A DNA stretch of 64,000 bases. It comes from Reyranella massiliensis 521 (lineage in GTDB: Bacteria; Pseudomonadota; Alphaproteobacteria; Reyranellales; Reyranellaceae). The first letter of the stretch is position 1, and each line of letters begins with the position of its first letter. This document shows positions 51,733 through 59,672 of this stretch, in pieces. The notes under the pieces were generated by a model, which saw only the letters and a program-made list of their open reading frames with translations, ran no database searches and was not told the origin of the DNA. The stretch is taken from assembly GCF_000312425.1 (NCBI RefSeq), contig NZ_HE997181.1:2208260-2272259 (forward strand), written 5' to 3'. A program made the position numbers and the translations under genes.

Positions 51733-52677
51733 ATGGGCAGTGACTTCTCCCCTGTCAAACTTCGCGACGCGCCTGAAGCCGCCTTGCGGCTCGCAAGCGA
51801 AACTGCCATCCAGCCCACGATGCAGCATATTGAGCATGTCAGTCTTTCCACTCAGGTGCTGCGCGAGATCCGCACCGCCATCGTGCTGGGCGATCTGGCG
51901 CCGGGAGCCCGCCTGACCTTCCGCGACGTGGCGCAGCGGCTCAAGGCAAGCGTCACTCCGGTTCGCGAAGCGCTGCTCCAGCTCGTTGCCGAACGCGTGC
52001 TGAGTGTCGGCACTGGGCGCACGATCACCGTACCCCTTCTCACACGCGCTCAGTTCATCGAACTCAGGGTGATCCGTGTCGCGCTCGAAGGTATGGCGGC
52101 CGAAGCTGCGGCGCGTCAGGCAGAACCGCGTCTCATCGACGAACTGGAATCGATCCATCGTCAACTGGACGAAGCCAAGATGGCGCGCAATGCACGTCAG
52201 GCAACCATCCAGAACCGGGCCTTCCATTTCCGTTTGTACGAAGCGGCCGCCCTGCCGGAACTGCGCGGCATGATCGAAAATATCTGGCTCAGGACCGGCC
52301 CCTATCACCGTTACATATTCGCCGATCCCAGCAAGCACATCTTCGACAACCCCGGCCGCAGGCGCACGCAACCGCAGCATGCCCATCGTCGCGTCATCGC
52401 AGGTCTACGTGCGGGCCGTCCTGGCGATGTCCGCGTCGCGATCGAGGCCGACATACTGTCCGGCGATCCAATCATCCTTCCTCAATTGCCCCAGGATACA
52501 CCGGACCGCGTACAGGAACTCGTGCGAAGCCTGCCGGATCTCGAAATGTTGTCGCGCGCGCTGTTCGGCGAGAAGACGAACGCACCGGCCCAAAAGCAAA
52601 CGGGCCGCCCCAAGGGGCGGCCCGGTTCTCGTCGACGTCTGGATCTTTCTACTGCGGCTGAACGCCGGCAGCCTTGA
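51733..52677 (+). CDS. GntR-family (FadR/FCD) transcriptional regulator with extended C-terminus
   Basis: The 314-residue protein has a GntR winged helix (about residues 40-95): LSTQVLREIRTAIVLGDLAPGARLTFRDVAQRLKAS (quoted in pieces) with VTPVREALLQLVAERV. The FCD helical ligand domain follows (ELRVIRVALEGMAAEAAARQ, and HAHRRVIAGLRAGRPGDVRVAIEADI). An initial 30-residue stretch is atypical, so the true start may be the ATG at 51820. The last 30 or so codons run through an 11-base-pair terminator of the convergent Bug gene and overlap its coding end by 29 bases. It probably controls the divergent dioxygenase. Confidence 0.8.
   Translation: MGSDFSPVKLRDAPEAALRLASETAIQPTMQHIEHVSLSTQVLREIRTAIVLGDLAPGARLTFRDVAQRLKASVTPVREALLQLVAERVLSVGTGRTITVPLLTRAQFIELRVIRVALEGMAAEAAARQAEPRLIDELESIHRQLDEAKMARNARQATIQNRAFHFRLYEAAALPELRGMIENIWLRTGPYHRYIFADPSKHIFDNPGRRRTQPQHAHRRVIAGLRAGRPGDVRVAIEADILSGDPIILPQLPQDTPDRVQELVRSLPDLEMLSRALFGEKTNAPAQKQTGRPKGRPGSRRRLDLSTAAERRQP
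52600..52624 (-). terminator. terminator of Bug gene, inside the GntR coding end
   Basis: An 11-base-pair stem (cgggccgcccc / ggggcggcccg) with a minimal loop is followed on the minus strand by TTTGCTTTTG, a good rho-independent terminator 25 bases after the Bug stop at 52649. The same DNA codes for part of the GntR C-terminal tail on the plus strand. Confidence 0.8.
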
Positions 52678-53635
52678 TCGCGGGCACCCACTTGTCGATT
52701 GACGCCTTGAGCTGATCGCGCAGCGCTTCCGGCGTCGCTTCCGTGGCCGTCGGCAGATCGACGGCCTGCTCGATCAGGCGGCCACGGACCTTCTCGTCAC
52801 CCAACGCCGCAACCAGCGCCTGGTTGAGTTTGGTGACGACGTCCTTCGGAGTGCCCTTCGGAACGAAGAAGCCGTTCCAGATCGTGACCTCGTAGCCCTT
52901 GAGACCGGCCTCGTCGATGGTCGGCACATCGGGAAGCTGCGGCAGGCGCTTCAGCGTGCTGACGCCCAGCGCCTTGATGTTGCCGCCCTTGATCTGCGGC
53001 AGCACATTCACCGCCTGATCGACCATGTAGTCGAACTGGCCACTGACCAAGTCGTTCAGCGCCGGGCCGGTTCCCTTATAGGGAATTTCCAGCACGTCGA
53101 CCTTCATCATGTTGTTCAGCATCAGGCCGCCGAGATGCGAGGCGGCGCCGATGCCGGCCATGCCGTACTGCGCCTTCTTCTGGTTGGCCTTCACGTAAGC
53201 CAGGAACTCCTGGAAGTTCTTGGCCGGAAGGTCCTTCTTGGTCACCAGCACCATCGGGTTGGTACCGCCGAGGCCAACCGGCTCGAGGTCCTTCTGGCTG
53301 TCGTAAGGCAGCGACTTGTAGAGCGCGATGTTGACCGCCAGCGTGCCCATGTGGGTGAACAGGACCGTGTAGCCGTCCGGCGTGGCCTTGGCGGCCTTGT
53401 TGACACCGATCGTGCCGCCGGCGCCGCCGACGTTTTCCACGATCATGGTCTGGCCGAGCGCCTCGCCCATCCGGGCGGTCAGGACGCGGGCCAGTGCATC
53501 GGTGGGGCCACCGGCGGCAAAGGGCACGATCACGGTGATCGGCTTGGTCGGGTATGCGGCTTGGGCCAGCGCGCCTAGCGGGGCCAGGGCCAGACCGGCA
53601 GCCGCGGCCGTAGCGAACAGGTTGCGTCGTTTCAT
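52649..53635 (-). CDS. Bug/TctC-family tripartite tricarboxylate transporter substrate-binding protein
   Basis: This 328-residue periplasmic receptor starts with signal peptide MKRRNLFATAAAAGLALAPL (cleavage near ALAQA). It continues YPTKPITVIVPFAAGGPTDALARVL, the Bug family opening with its ligand loop, then ENVGGAGGTIGVNKAAKA, ATPDGYTVLFTHMG and EIPYKGTGPALNDLVSGQ. GGAGG lies seven bases before the ATG. It directly follows the tartrate dehydrogenase-like gene, 45 bases downstream, so a C4 hydroxy-acid ligand is plausible but not shown. No TctAB partners are nearby. Confidence 0.92.
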   Translation of the reverse strand: MKRRNLFATAAAAGLALAPLGALAQAAYPTKPITVIVPFAAGGPTDALARVLTARMGEALGQTMIVENVGGAGGTIGVNKAAKATPDGYTVLFTHMGTLAVNIALYKSLPYDSQKDLEPVGLGGTNPMVLVTKKDLPAKNFQEFLAYVKANQKKAQYGMAGIGAASHLGGLMLNNMMKVDVLEIPYKGTGPALNDLVSGQFDYMVDQAVNVLPQIKGGNIKALGVSTLKRLPQLPDVPTIDEAGLKGYEVTIWNGFFVPKGTPKDVVTKLNQALVAALGDEKVRGRLIEQAVDLPTATEATPEALRDQLKASIDKWVPAIKAAGVQPQ

Positions 53636-53680
53636 GTGGATTCCTCCCTGAAGTGTGCAAACGCCATGATAATCCGGCTG

Positions 53681-54748
53681 CTACACCGTCCTCACGAGTT
53701 CGGCAATGGCTGCACCGACAGTCTTGGTGTCGCCGTTGCCGCCCAGGTCGCGGGTCCTGGGACCGCCCTCGACCAGGGAGGCCGCAATCGCCCGTTCGAT
53801 GGCCTCCGCCGCCTCGGGATATCCTAGATGGCGAACCATCATGGCGCCCGACCAGATCTGGCCAATCGGGTTGGCGATCCATTGGCCGGCAATGTCCGGC
53901 GCCGAACCGTGCACCGGCTCGAACATCGACGGGAATTTGCGCTCCGGGTTGATGTTGCCGGAGGGCGCCACGCCGATCGACCCGGTCAAGGCGGGGCCGA
54001 GGTCGGACAGGATGTCGCCGAACAGGTTGGAGCCGACGACCACGTCGAACCAATCCGGGTTGCGCACGAAGTGGGCCGTCAGGATATCGATGTGGTACTG
54101 GTCTGCCTTGATGTCGGGGTAGTTCTTCCTCATCTCGGCGAAACGCTCGTCCCAGAACGGCATCGTGTGAATGATGCCGTTGGACTTGGTGGCCGAGGTG
54201 ACATGCTTCTTCTTCGTGCCGCGCGCGAACTCGAAGGCGAACTTCAGTACGCGATCGACCCCCTTGCGCGTGAAGACCGCCTCCTGCACCGCAAACTCGT
54301 TCTCCGTCCCCTGGAACATGCGGCCGCCGAGCTGGCTATATTCGCCCTCGGTATTCTCGCGCACCACCCAGAAGTCGATCTCGCCCGGCTTACGGTTGGC
54401 CAGCGGTGACGGCACACCCTCGAACAAACGCACCGGCCGCAGGTTCACATACTCGTCGAAATCGCGGCGGATCGGGATCAGCAGGCCCCAAAGCGAAACG
54501 TGGTCCGGCACGCCCGGCCAACCGACGGCGCCGAGGAAGATGCTCTCGAACGCCTTGAGCTGCTCCATGCCGTCGTCCGGCATCATCTTGCCGGTCTGCA
54601 GCAGGCGATCGCATGACCAATCGAAATCGGTGAACTCGAGCTCGAAGTTGAAGCGCCGCGCCGCAGCTTCGAGGACACGCACGCCCTCCGGCAGGACTTC
54701 CTTGCCGATTCCGTCACCCGGAATGAGCGCGATCTTATGCTTGGCCAT
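53681..54748 (-). CDS. tartrate dehydrogenase-like decarboxylating dehydrogenase (TtuC family)
   Basis: This 355-residue NAD-dependent beta-decarboxylating dehydrogenase belongs to the isocitrate/isopropylmalate superfamily. It has IALIPGDGIGKEVLPEGVRVL, the LRPVRLFEGVPSP substrate loop, FWVVRENTEGEYSQLGGR, the catalytic Lys/Tyr surroundings, DVVVGSNLFGDILSDLGPAL and the NAD-binding EPVHGSAPDIAG. The loop and length fit tartrate dehydrogenase/D-malate dehydrogenase rather than LeuB, but substrate among tartrate, D-malate and related acids is uncertain. GGGAGG lies five bases before the ATG. It is followed by a Bug receptor. Confidence 0.85.
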   Translation of the reverse strand: MAKHKIALIPGDGIGKEVLPEGVRVLEAAARRFNFELEFTDFDWSCDRLLQTGKMMPDDGMEQLKAFESIFLGAVGWPGVPDHVSLWGLLIPIRRDFDEYVNLRPVRLFEGVPSPLANRKPGEIDFWVVRENTEGEYSQLGGRMFQGTENEFAVQEAVFTRKGVDRVLKFAFEFARGTKKKHVTSATKSNGIIHTMPFWDERFAEMRKNYPDIKADQYHIDILTAHFVRNPDWFDVVVGSNLFGDILSDLGPALTGSIGVAPSGNINPERKFPSMFEPVHGSAPDIAGQWIANPIGQIWSGAMMVRHLGYPEAAEAIERAIAASLVEGGPRTRDLGGNGDTKTVGAAIAELVRTV

Positions 54749-54863
54749 TCAAACCTCCCGAAATCCGCGCGGACCCTAGCAGCGCGACCTTGCCATGCAA
54801 GCACGGCATTGCCCCTGCAGAAGACCCACGCCAAAATGAACAACCGTTTACCCCGGAGTGGCC

Positions 54864-56549
54864 ATGACGTACGACCTCAAGATTACCGGCGGCACCATTG
54901 TCGACGGCACCGGCAAGCCCGGCTTCGTTGGCGACCTCGGCATCAAGGACGGCAAGGTCGTGGCGCTCGGCAAGGCTGAAGGCGCAGCCACAACGACCAT
55001 CGACGCCAAAGGCAAGATCGTCTCGCCGGGCTTCGTCGACGTCCACACTCATTACGATGCACAGATCCTCTGGGATCGCATGCTCTCGATCTCGCCATGG
55101 CACGGCGTCACCACGACGGTGATCGGCAACTGCGGCTTCGGCGTCGCGCCGACCCGCGCCGCCCATCGCAAGATCATCATGCAGACGCTCGAGAAGGTCG
55201 AAGGGATGAGCCTTGAAGCGCTGGAAGCCGGCCTCGGCACAGCGTGGCCTTTCGAGACCTTCCCGCAATATCTCGACACGCTGGAGAAGCGCGGCTCGGC
55301 GATCAACATCGCCGCCCTGTTTGGCCACACGCCGCTGCGCCTCTACGTCATGGGCGAGGAATCGACTGAGCGCGCCGCGACGCCCGATGAGATCGGGAAG
55401 ATGAAGATGCTGGTACGCGAGGCGATGGACGCCGGCGCGATCGGCTTTGGCACCTCGGTCTCCGTCAGCCACAGCGGCTATGGCGGCAAACCGGTGCCCA
55501 GCCGCCAGGCCACCGTCGAGGAAATGGACCAGCTCGTCTCGGTCATGGGCGAGTTGAAGCGTGGCCTGATGCAAATCACCATTGGCCGCGATTTCTCGAC
55601 CCGCCACATGGCCGAGGTCAGCCGCAAGTACAACATCCCCGTCACCTGGACCGCCCTGCTCTCTCACCTTTACGGCCCGGGCGGCCATCGCAAGCAGCTC
55701 GACCTTGCCGCCGAGCAGCGTAAGTCGGGCGCCATGGTGATCCCGCAGGTGAGCTGCCGGCCGCTGAACTTCGAGGTCACCTTCGCTGAGCCGTTCATCT
55801 TCGACGTGATGCCGTTCATGAATGAGCTGGCGAAAGCCGACGCCAAGGAACCCGGGACCCGCCGCCGCGCCTATGCCGATCCGGCGTGGCGCGAGAAGCT
55901 CCGCAGCGAGGTGACTCCGCTGTTCCGCAACTGGTGGGATCGCGTCGTCATCGCCTGGTCGCCGTCGCATCGCGAGCTCGAGGAGATGCCGCTCGCCGCC
56001 GCGGCCGCCAAGCTCGGCAAGGATCCGGTCGACCTCGCCCTCGATATCTCGCTGGCCGATGACCTGCTGACCCGCTTCCGCATGGCCGTCATGAACTTCG
56101 ACGAGAAGGAAGTGGCCGAGCTGATCACCGATCCAAACACGATCATCGCGCTGTCGGACGCCGGCGCCCATGCCAGCCAGCTTTGCGACGCCTGCTACTC
56201 GACGCACCTGCTCGGCCACTGGGTGCGCGACCGCAAGGTCTTCACCCTCGAAGAAGCCGTGCACAACCTCACCCAGCGCCCGGCCGAGATGTTCGGCATC
56301 ACCGATCGCGGCGTGCTGGCCGAAGGCCGCCCAGCCGACGTCGTCGTCTTCGATCCCAAGACCGTGAACCCGGGCCCGCTGAGGCGCGTCCACGACATGC
56401 CGGCCGGCGCCGACCGTCTCGTGTCCGAGGCGAGCGGCATCGAGGCCGTGGTCGTGAACGGCAAGCTGATCCGGCAGAACAACAAGGATACCATCGCGGC
56501 CAACGACAAGCTGCCCGGTCGTCTGCTACGACACGGCCGCGCCGCTTAA
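54864..56549 (+). CDS. N-acyl-D-amino-acid deacylase-like amidohydrolase
   Basis: The 561-residue protein is an amidohydrolase-superfamily enzyme with the D-aminoacylase layout. It begins DLKITGGTIVDGTGKPGFVG, then the metal motif SPGFVDVHTHYDAQILWD (HxH), GVTTTVIGNCGFGVAP with the Cys metal ligand of the subgroup, and GHTPLRLYVMG. Late in the chain come IIALSDAGAHASQLCD (catalytic Asp region) and a C-terminal beta-sandwich (GVLAEGRPADVVVFDP). It probably hydrolyses an N-acyl or amide compound in the cytoplasm. GGAG five bases before ATG 54864 sets the start over an in-frame GTG. It leads a three-gene run. Confidence 0.85.
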   Translation: MTYDLKITGGTIVDGTGKPGFVGDLGIKDGKVVALGKAEGAATTTIDAKGKIVSPGFVDVHTHYDAQILWDRMLSISPWHGVTTTVIGNCGFGVAPTRAAHRKIIMQTLEKVEGMSLEALEAGLGTAWPFETFPQYLDTLEKRGSAINIAALFGHTPLRLYVMGEESTERAATPDEIGKMKMLVREAMDAGAIGFGTSVSVSHSGYGGKPVPSRQATVEEMDQLVSVMGELKRGLMQITIGRDFSTRHMAEVSRKYNIPVTWTALLSHLYGPGGHRKQLDLAAEQRKSGAMVIPQVSCRPLNFEVTFAEPFIFDVMPFMNELAKADAKEPGTRRRAYADPAWREKLRSEVTPLFRNWWDRVVIAWSPSHRELEEMPLAAAAAKLGKDPVDLALDISLADDLLTRFRMAVMNFDEKEVAELITDPNTIIALSDAGAHASQLCDACYSTHLLGHWVRDRKVFTLEEAVHNLTQRPAEMFGITDRGVLAEGRPADVVVFDPKTVNPGPLRRVHDMPAGADRLVSEASGIEAVVVNGKLIRQNNKDTIAANDKLPGRLLRHGRAA

Positions 56550-56573
56550 GCGTACATCAAGGGAGAGAGACCA

Positions 56574-56876
56574 ATGATCCACGTCATCGCCATCATCACG
56601 GCCAAGCCGGGCAAGCGCGACGAAGTCCTCAAGAACTTCAAGGCCAACGTCCCGGCTGTGCATGCCGAGAAGGGCTGCATCGAGTACGGCGCGACCGTCG
56701 ACACCGATGGCGGCCCGTTCGCCAAGTTCGGTCCCGACACCTTCGCCGTCATCGAGAAGTGGGAAACCATGGACGACCTCAAGGCCCACGGCGCGTCCGA
56801 GCACATGAAGGCCTATGCGGCCAAGAACAAGGACCTGCTCGCCAATCGCGCCGTCCACGTTCTTCAGAACGCTTGA
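56574..56876 (+). CDS. antibiotic biosynthesis monooxygenase (ABM) domain protein
   Basis: The 100-residue ferredoxin-like fold protein begins MIHVIAIITAKPGKRDEVLKNF. It has EKGCIEYGATVDTDGG and FAVIEKWETMDDLKAHGAS, the ABM/YgiN-family layout. Such proteins are dimeric cofactor-free monooxygenases, haem-degrading enzymes or small-molecule isomerases; the role is unclear here. AGGGAGAG precedes the ATG. The stop overlaps the PhyH start (TTGA), so it is translationally coupled to it. Confidence 0.85.
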   Translation: MIHVIAIITAKPGKRDEVLKNFKANVPAVHAEKGCIEYGATVDTDGGPFAKFGPDTFAVIEKWETMDDLKAHGASEHMKAYAAKNKDLLANRAVHVLQNA

Positions 56877-57682
56877 TCACCGTCACCGACACTGACGTCG
56901 CCGCGTACGAACGCGACGGCGTCGTCTGCCTGCGCGGCGCCTTTGACGCCGTGTGGGTGGGAATCCTGAGCGAGGCCGTCGAGCGCGACCTCGCCAACCC
57001 CAGCCCCAACGCGACCAACTTCGCCCAAGGCAGCACCGCCGGTAAGTTCTTCGGCGACATGTTCATGTGGCGGCAGGACAACGATTTCCGGATGGCCGCC
57101 CTCACCTCGCCGGCAGTCGAAATTGCCGCCCGATTGATGGACTCACAGAACGTCGATTTCTTCTACGATCAGCTCTTCGTAAAAGAACCCGGTACGGCGC
57201 ACCCGACCCCCTGGCATCAGGACCAGCCCTATTGGCCGGTGACCGGCTGGCAGATCACATCGGTCTGGATCGCGCTCGACGATATCGACCTCAGCAACGG
57301 CGCCGTCGAGTTCATCGCAGGATCGCACCGCTGGGGCGTCAACTATCGACCGACGCCGTTCCGCAAGAGCCACGAGGCCAAGTTCACGTCGAGCGACCTG
57401 CAGCAGATTCCCGACATCGACGCCGACCGCGGCAAATACGATATCCGGTCTTGGACGATGGAACCGGGCGATTGTCTCGTTTTCCATGCCATGATCGTCC
57501 ATGGCGCCCCCGGCAACGACACGAGCGGCAACCGCCGTCGCGGGCTGTCGCTGCGCTATACCGGCGATGATGCCCGTTACGATCCGCGGCCGGGCACTTT
57601 TCAGTTTCCCCACAAGCCCGATCTTCAGCCAGGGGCGCCCATGACCTGTAGCCTCTTCCCGCGAGTCTGGCCAAGGCGCTAG
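56873..57682 (+). CDS. phytanoyl-CoA dioxygenase (PhyH) family protein
   Basis: This 269-residue Fe(II)/2-oxoglutarate oxygenase has His115-Asp117 (TPWHQDQPYW) and distal His210 (MIVHGAPGND), followed by Arg residues for 2-oxoglutarate, in the PhyH arrangement. The start is a TTG at 56873 overlapping the ABM stop; the open frame continues far upstream but without homology. PhyH-family bacterial enzymes hydroxylate many small molecules. Linked to the deacylase and ABM genes, it may act on the same compound (inference). Confidence 0.85.
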   Translation: MITVTDTDVAAYERDGVVCLRGAFDAVWVGILSEAVERDLANPSPNATNFAQGSTAGKFFGDMFMWRQDNDFRMAALTSPAVEIAARLMDSQNVDFFYDQLFVKEPGTAHPTPWHQDQPYWPVTGWQITSVWIALDDIDLSNGAVEFIAGSHRWGVNYRPTPFRKSHEAKFTSSDLQQIPDIDADRGKYDIRSWTMEPGDCLVFHAMIVHGAPGNDTSGNRRRGLSLRYTGDDARYDPRPGTFQFPHKPDLQPGAPMTCSLFPRVWPRR

Positions 57683-57708
57683 TCTGCCTGCGCAACCGGG
57701 AGCAGTTC

Positions 57709-58893
57709 ATGGCTGAAAACAACGGCGTCGATCAGGTGACCGAAGTCACCAACACGTCGTGGCTCAGTCGCTTGGGCCAGGCTATCGTCGGCGTTCTGGT
57801 CGGCATCGCGGTCGTAGTCGGAGCCGGCGTGCTGCTGTTCTGGAACGAAGGCCGTGCCATCAAGACAGCGCAGGGCCTCAGCGAAGGGGCCGGCGTCGTC
57901 CGTAGCGTTTCGGCCGATCGCGTCGATCCCGGCAACGACCAGCGGCTGATCCATGTAAACGGCATGCTGACGGCAGGCACGCCGGTCGGCGACGGCGACT
58001 TCGCCCTGCGCATGCAAAGTCTTCGCCTCCTGCGCCATGTCGAAATGTATCAATGGCAGGAGGAGACACACACGGAGACCCGCACCAAGTTCGGCGGTGG
58101 CGAGGAACGCACGACGACCTACAAGTACGTCCGCGGCTGGGCCGACAAGCCCATCGACTCGAGCCGCTTCCGCGAGGTCCGCGGCCACACCAATCCGACG
58201 ATGGCTTATCAGTCGCGCGAAGTGGTGGCGCCCGGCACGCATCTCGGCGCGTTCGCGGTGCCTGAGTCGCTCGTGCGCGGCTTCGGCGAGCCCAAGCCAC
58301 TGGAGGCCACCGACGTGCAGGCCAATGCCCTGCAGATCCGCATCGACAAGCCGGTCAAGGTGATCGACGGCGTCCTCTATATCGGACGCGATCCTTCGCA
58401 GCCTGCCGTCGGCGACATGCGGATTACTTTCTCCCAGGTGCCGCTTCAGACTGCCAGCGTCGTCGCCCTGCAGGCCGGGACGAGCCTCGCCCCGTTTACG
58501 ACCCATACCGGCACGACGGTCGAACTCATCGCGCCGGGGACCGTGCCTGCAGCCGCCATGTTCAAGGCGGCGCAGGAGGAGAACGTCACCTTTACCTGGG
58601 TGTTGCGTGCCGTCGGCGCCTTCGTGATGTTCGTCGGCTTTGCCTTGATCCTGCGGCCGCTCAGCGTCGCCGCCGACATCATTCCGATCCTGGGCAACAT
58701 CGTCGGTGCCGGCGCCGGCTTGGTGGCGATGGTCTGCACCGCAGCTCTGGCACCGCTCGTGATCGCCCTCGGCTGGCTATGGTATCGCCCCCTGATCGGC
58801 ATCGGCGTACTGATCATGGGCGCTGCCGCGACTTACGGCTTGACGAAGCTCGCCCGTCGACGCGTCGCCCGGAAGGCCGCCGCGGTGGCCTGA
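57709..58893 (+). CDS. TMEM43-family membrane protein
   Basis: The 394-residue protein has one N-terminal TM helix (about 22-46, GQAIVGVLVGIAVVVGAGVLLFW), then WNEGRAIKTA, the family motif. A large non-cytoplasmic domain follows (about 50-290), with the tail of three TM helices from about 295 (FTWVLRAVGAFVMFVGFALIL). It matches the layout of TMEM43/LUMA, known in eukaryotes at the nuclear envelope; bacterial members have no assigned role. GGGAG precedes the ATG. It follows PhyH by 26 bases, so it could be co-transcribed, and is convergent with the TetR gene. Confidence 0.8.
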   Translation: MAENNGVDQVTEVTNTSWLSRLGQAIVGVLVGIAVVVGAGVLLFWNEGRAIKTAQGLSEGAGVVRSVSADRVDPGNDQRLIHVNGMLTAGTPVGDGDFALRMQSLRLLRHVEMYQWQEETHTETRTKFGGGEERTTTYKYVRGWADKPIDSSRFREVRGHTNPTMAYQSREVVAPGTHLGAFAVPESLVRGFGEPKPLEATDVQANALQIRIDKPVKVIDGVLYIGRDPSQPAVGDMRITFSQVPLQTASVVALQAGTSLAPFTTHTGTTVELIAPGTVPAAAMFKAAQEENVTFTWVLRAVGAFVMFVGFALILRPLSVAADIIPILGNIVGAGAGLVAMVCTAALAPLVIALGWLWYRPLIGIGVLIMGAAATYGLTKLARRRVARKAAAVA

Positions 58894-58897
58894 TCCA

Positions 58898-59560
58898 TCA
58901 GGTGTCGCGGATGATCCCTTTCAGCACCATGTCGAGCATGCCGTTGATCAGCAGATCGCGATTGGACCAGGGAAATTCCGGCTTGAGGATCAATGCCGAT
59001 GCGAGGCCATGCATCCCCATCCAGCAAAGTTCGGCACAGGTATCTGCCGGATAGTTCAGCTTGAGCCCCGAGGCTTCGGCTTCGACGAGTACGCTCACCA
59101 GACGCTGGAAGACGATCGACCCGTTGACGCCCGGCCGGGTCGGATCGTCGGTCGGCATGCGATGACCGACCTTGCGCACCGATTCCGGGACATTGCTGCC
59201 CAGAAAGATCAATCGGTATTCATCGGGGTGCTTGAGGCCGAACCGTAGGTAGGCCTCTCCGAACTGGCGTATCCGGTCGCGCGGTTCCGCGACGCTCTTC
59301 TCGATCTCGTCGATGCTGTCGATCAGATGCCCGAAGGTCTGGTCGCAAAGCGCCAGCATCATCTGCTCTTTGTCCTGAAAATAGAGGTAGAGCGCGGGCG
59401 CCGAAACGCCGACCCGATCGGCAATCTTGCGGATCGTCGTCGAGTCGTACCCCTGCTCCAGAAACAGCTCCTTCGCGGCCTGCAGGATTTCCTCGCGACG
59501 GGTATGGCCTTCGCCCCGTTTCTTACGGCCTCCGGTGGCAGCTGTTGAAAAAGCGCTCAA
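58898..59560 (-). CDS. TetR-family transcriptional regulator of the adjacent RND pump
   Basis: The 220-residue regulator has a TetR helix-turn-helix with TRREEILQAAKELFLEQGYDSTTIRKIADRVGVSAPALYLYF (about 20-60, quoted in part) and a C-terminal ligand domain with the WHG-type element CWMGMHGLASALIL. The start is TTG at 59560 with AGGAG seven bases upstream. It is divergent from the RND adaptor gene across 112 bases that hold a symmetric operator. By analogy with AcrR it should repress the pump and itself until a ligand binds; that is inference. Confidence 0.88.
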   Translation of the reverse strand: MSAFSTAATGGRKKRGEGHTRREEILQAAKELFLEQGYDSTTIRKIADRVGVSAPALYLYFQDKEQMMLALCDQTFGHLIDSIDEIEKSVAEPRDRIRQFGEAYLRFGLKHPDEYRLIFLGSNVPESVRKVGHRMPTDDPTRPGVNGSIVFQRLVSVLVEAEASGLKLNYPADTCAELCWMGMHGLASALILKPEFPWSNRDLLINGMLDMVLKGIIRDT

Positions 59561-59576
59561 TCGGGTTCTCCTGCCC

Positions 59577-59604
59577 TTGACTCCTATATTAACGAAGATA
59601 ACTT
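59577..59604 (+). promoter_or_regulatory. candidate promoter for the RND operon
   Basis: TTGACT (59577-59582) and TAACTT (59599-59604) are 16 bases apart. The -10-like element overlaps the start of the 21-base palindrome, as expected for a repressed promoter. The -10 match is weak, so this is tentative. Confidence 0.3.
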
Positions 59605-59619
59605 ATCGACGTTAAGTTA
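59599..59619. promoter_or_regulatory. TetR-type operator between divergent regulator and pump
   Basis: TAACTTA and TAAGTTA are perfect 7-base inverted arms separated by seven bases (tcgacgt). The site lies in the gap between the TetR start and the adaptor start, and overlaps -35/-10-like elements on both strands. Symmetry, spacing and position are typical of a TetR/AcrR-family operator. Confidence 0.65.
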
Positions 59620-59672
59620 ACGGCGTTTAGTCTATCTTGGCTGCATTGTAAACGCCCGAAGGAACCCCCGCC

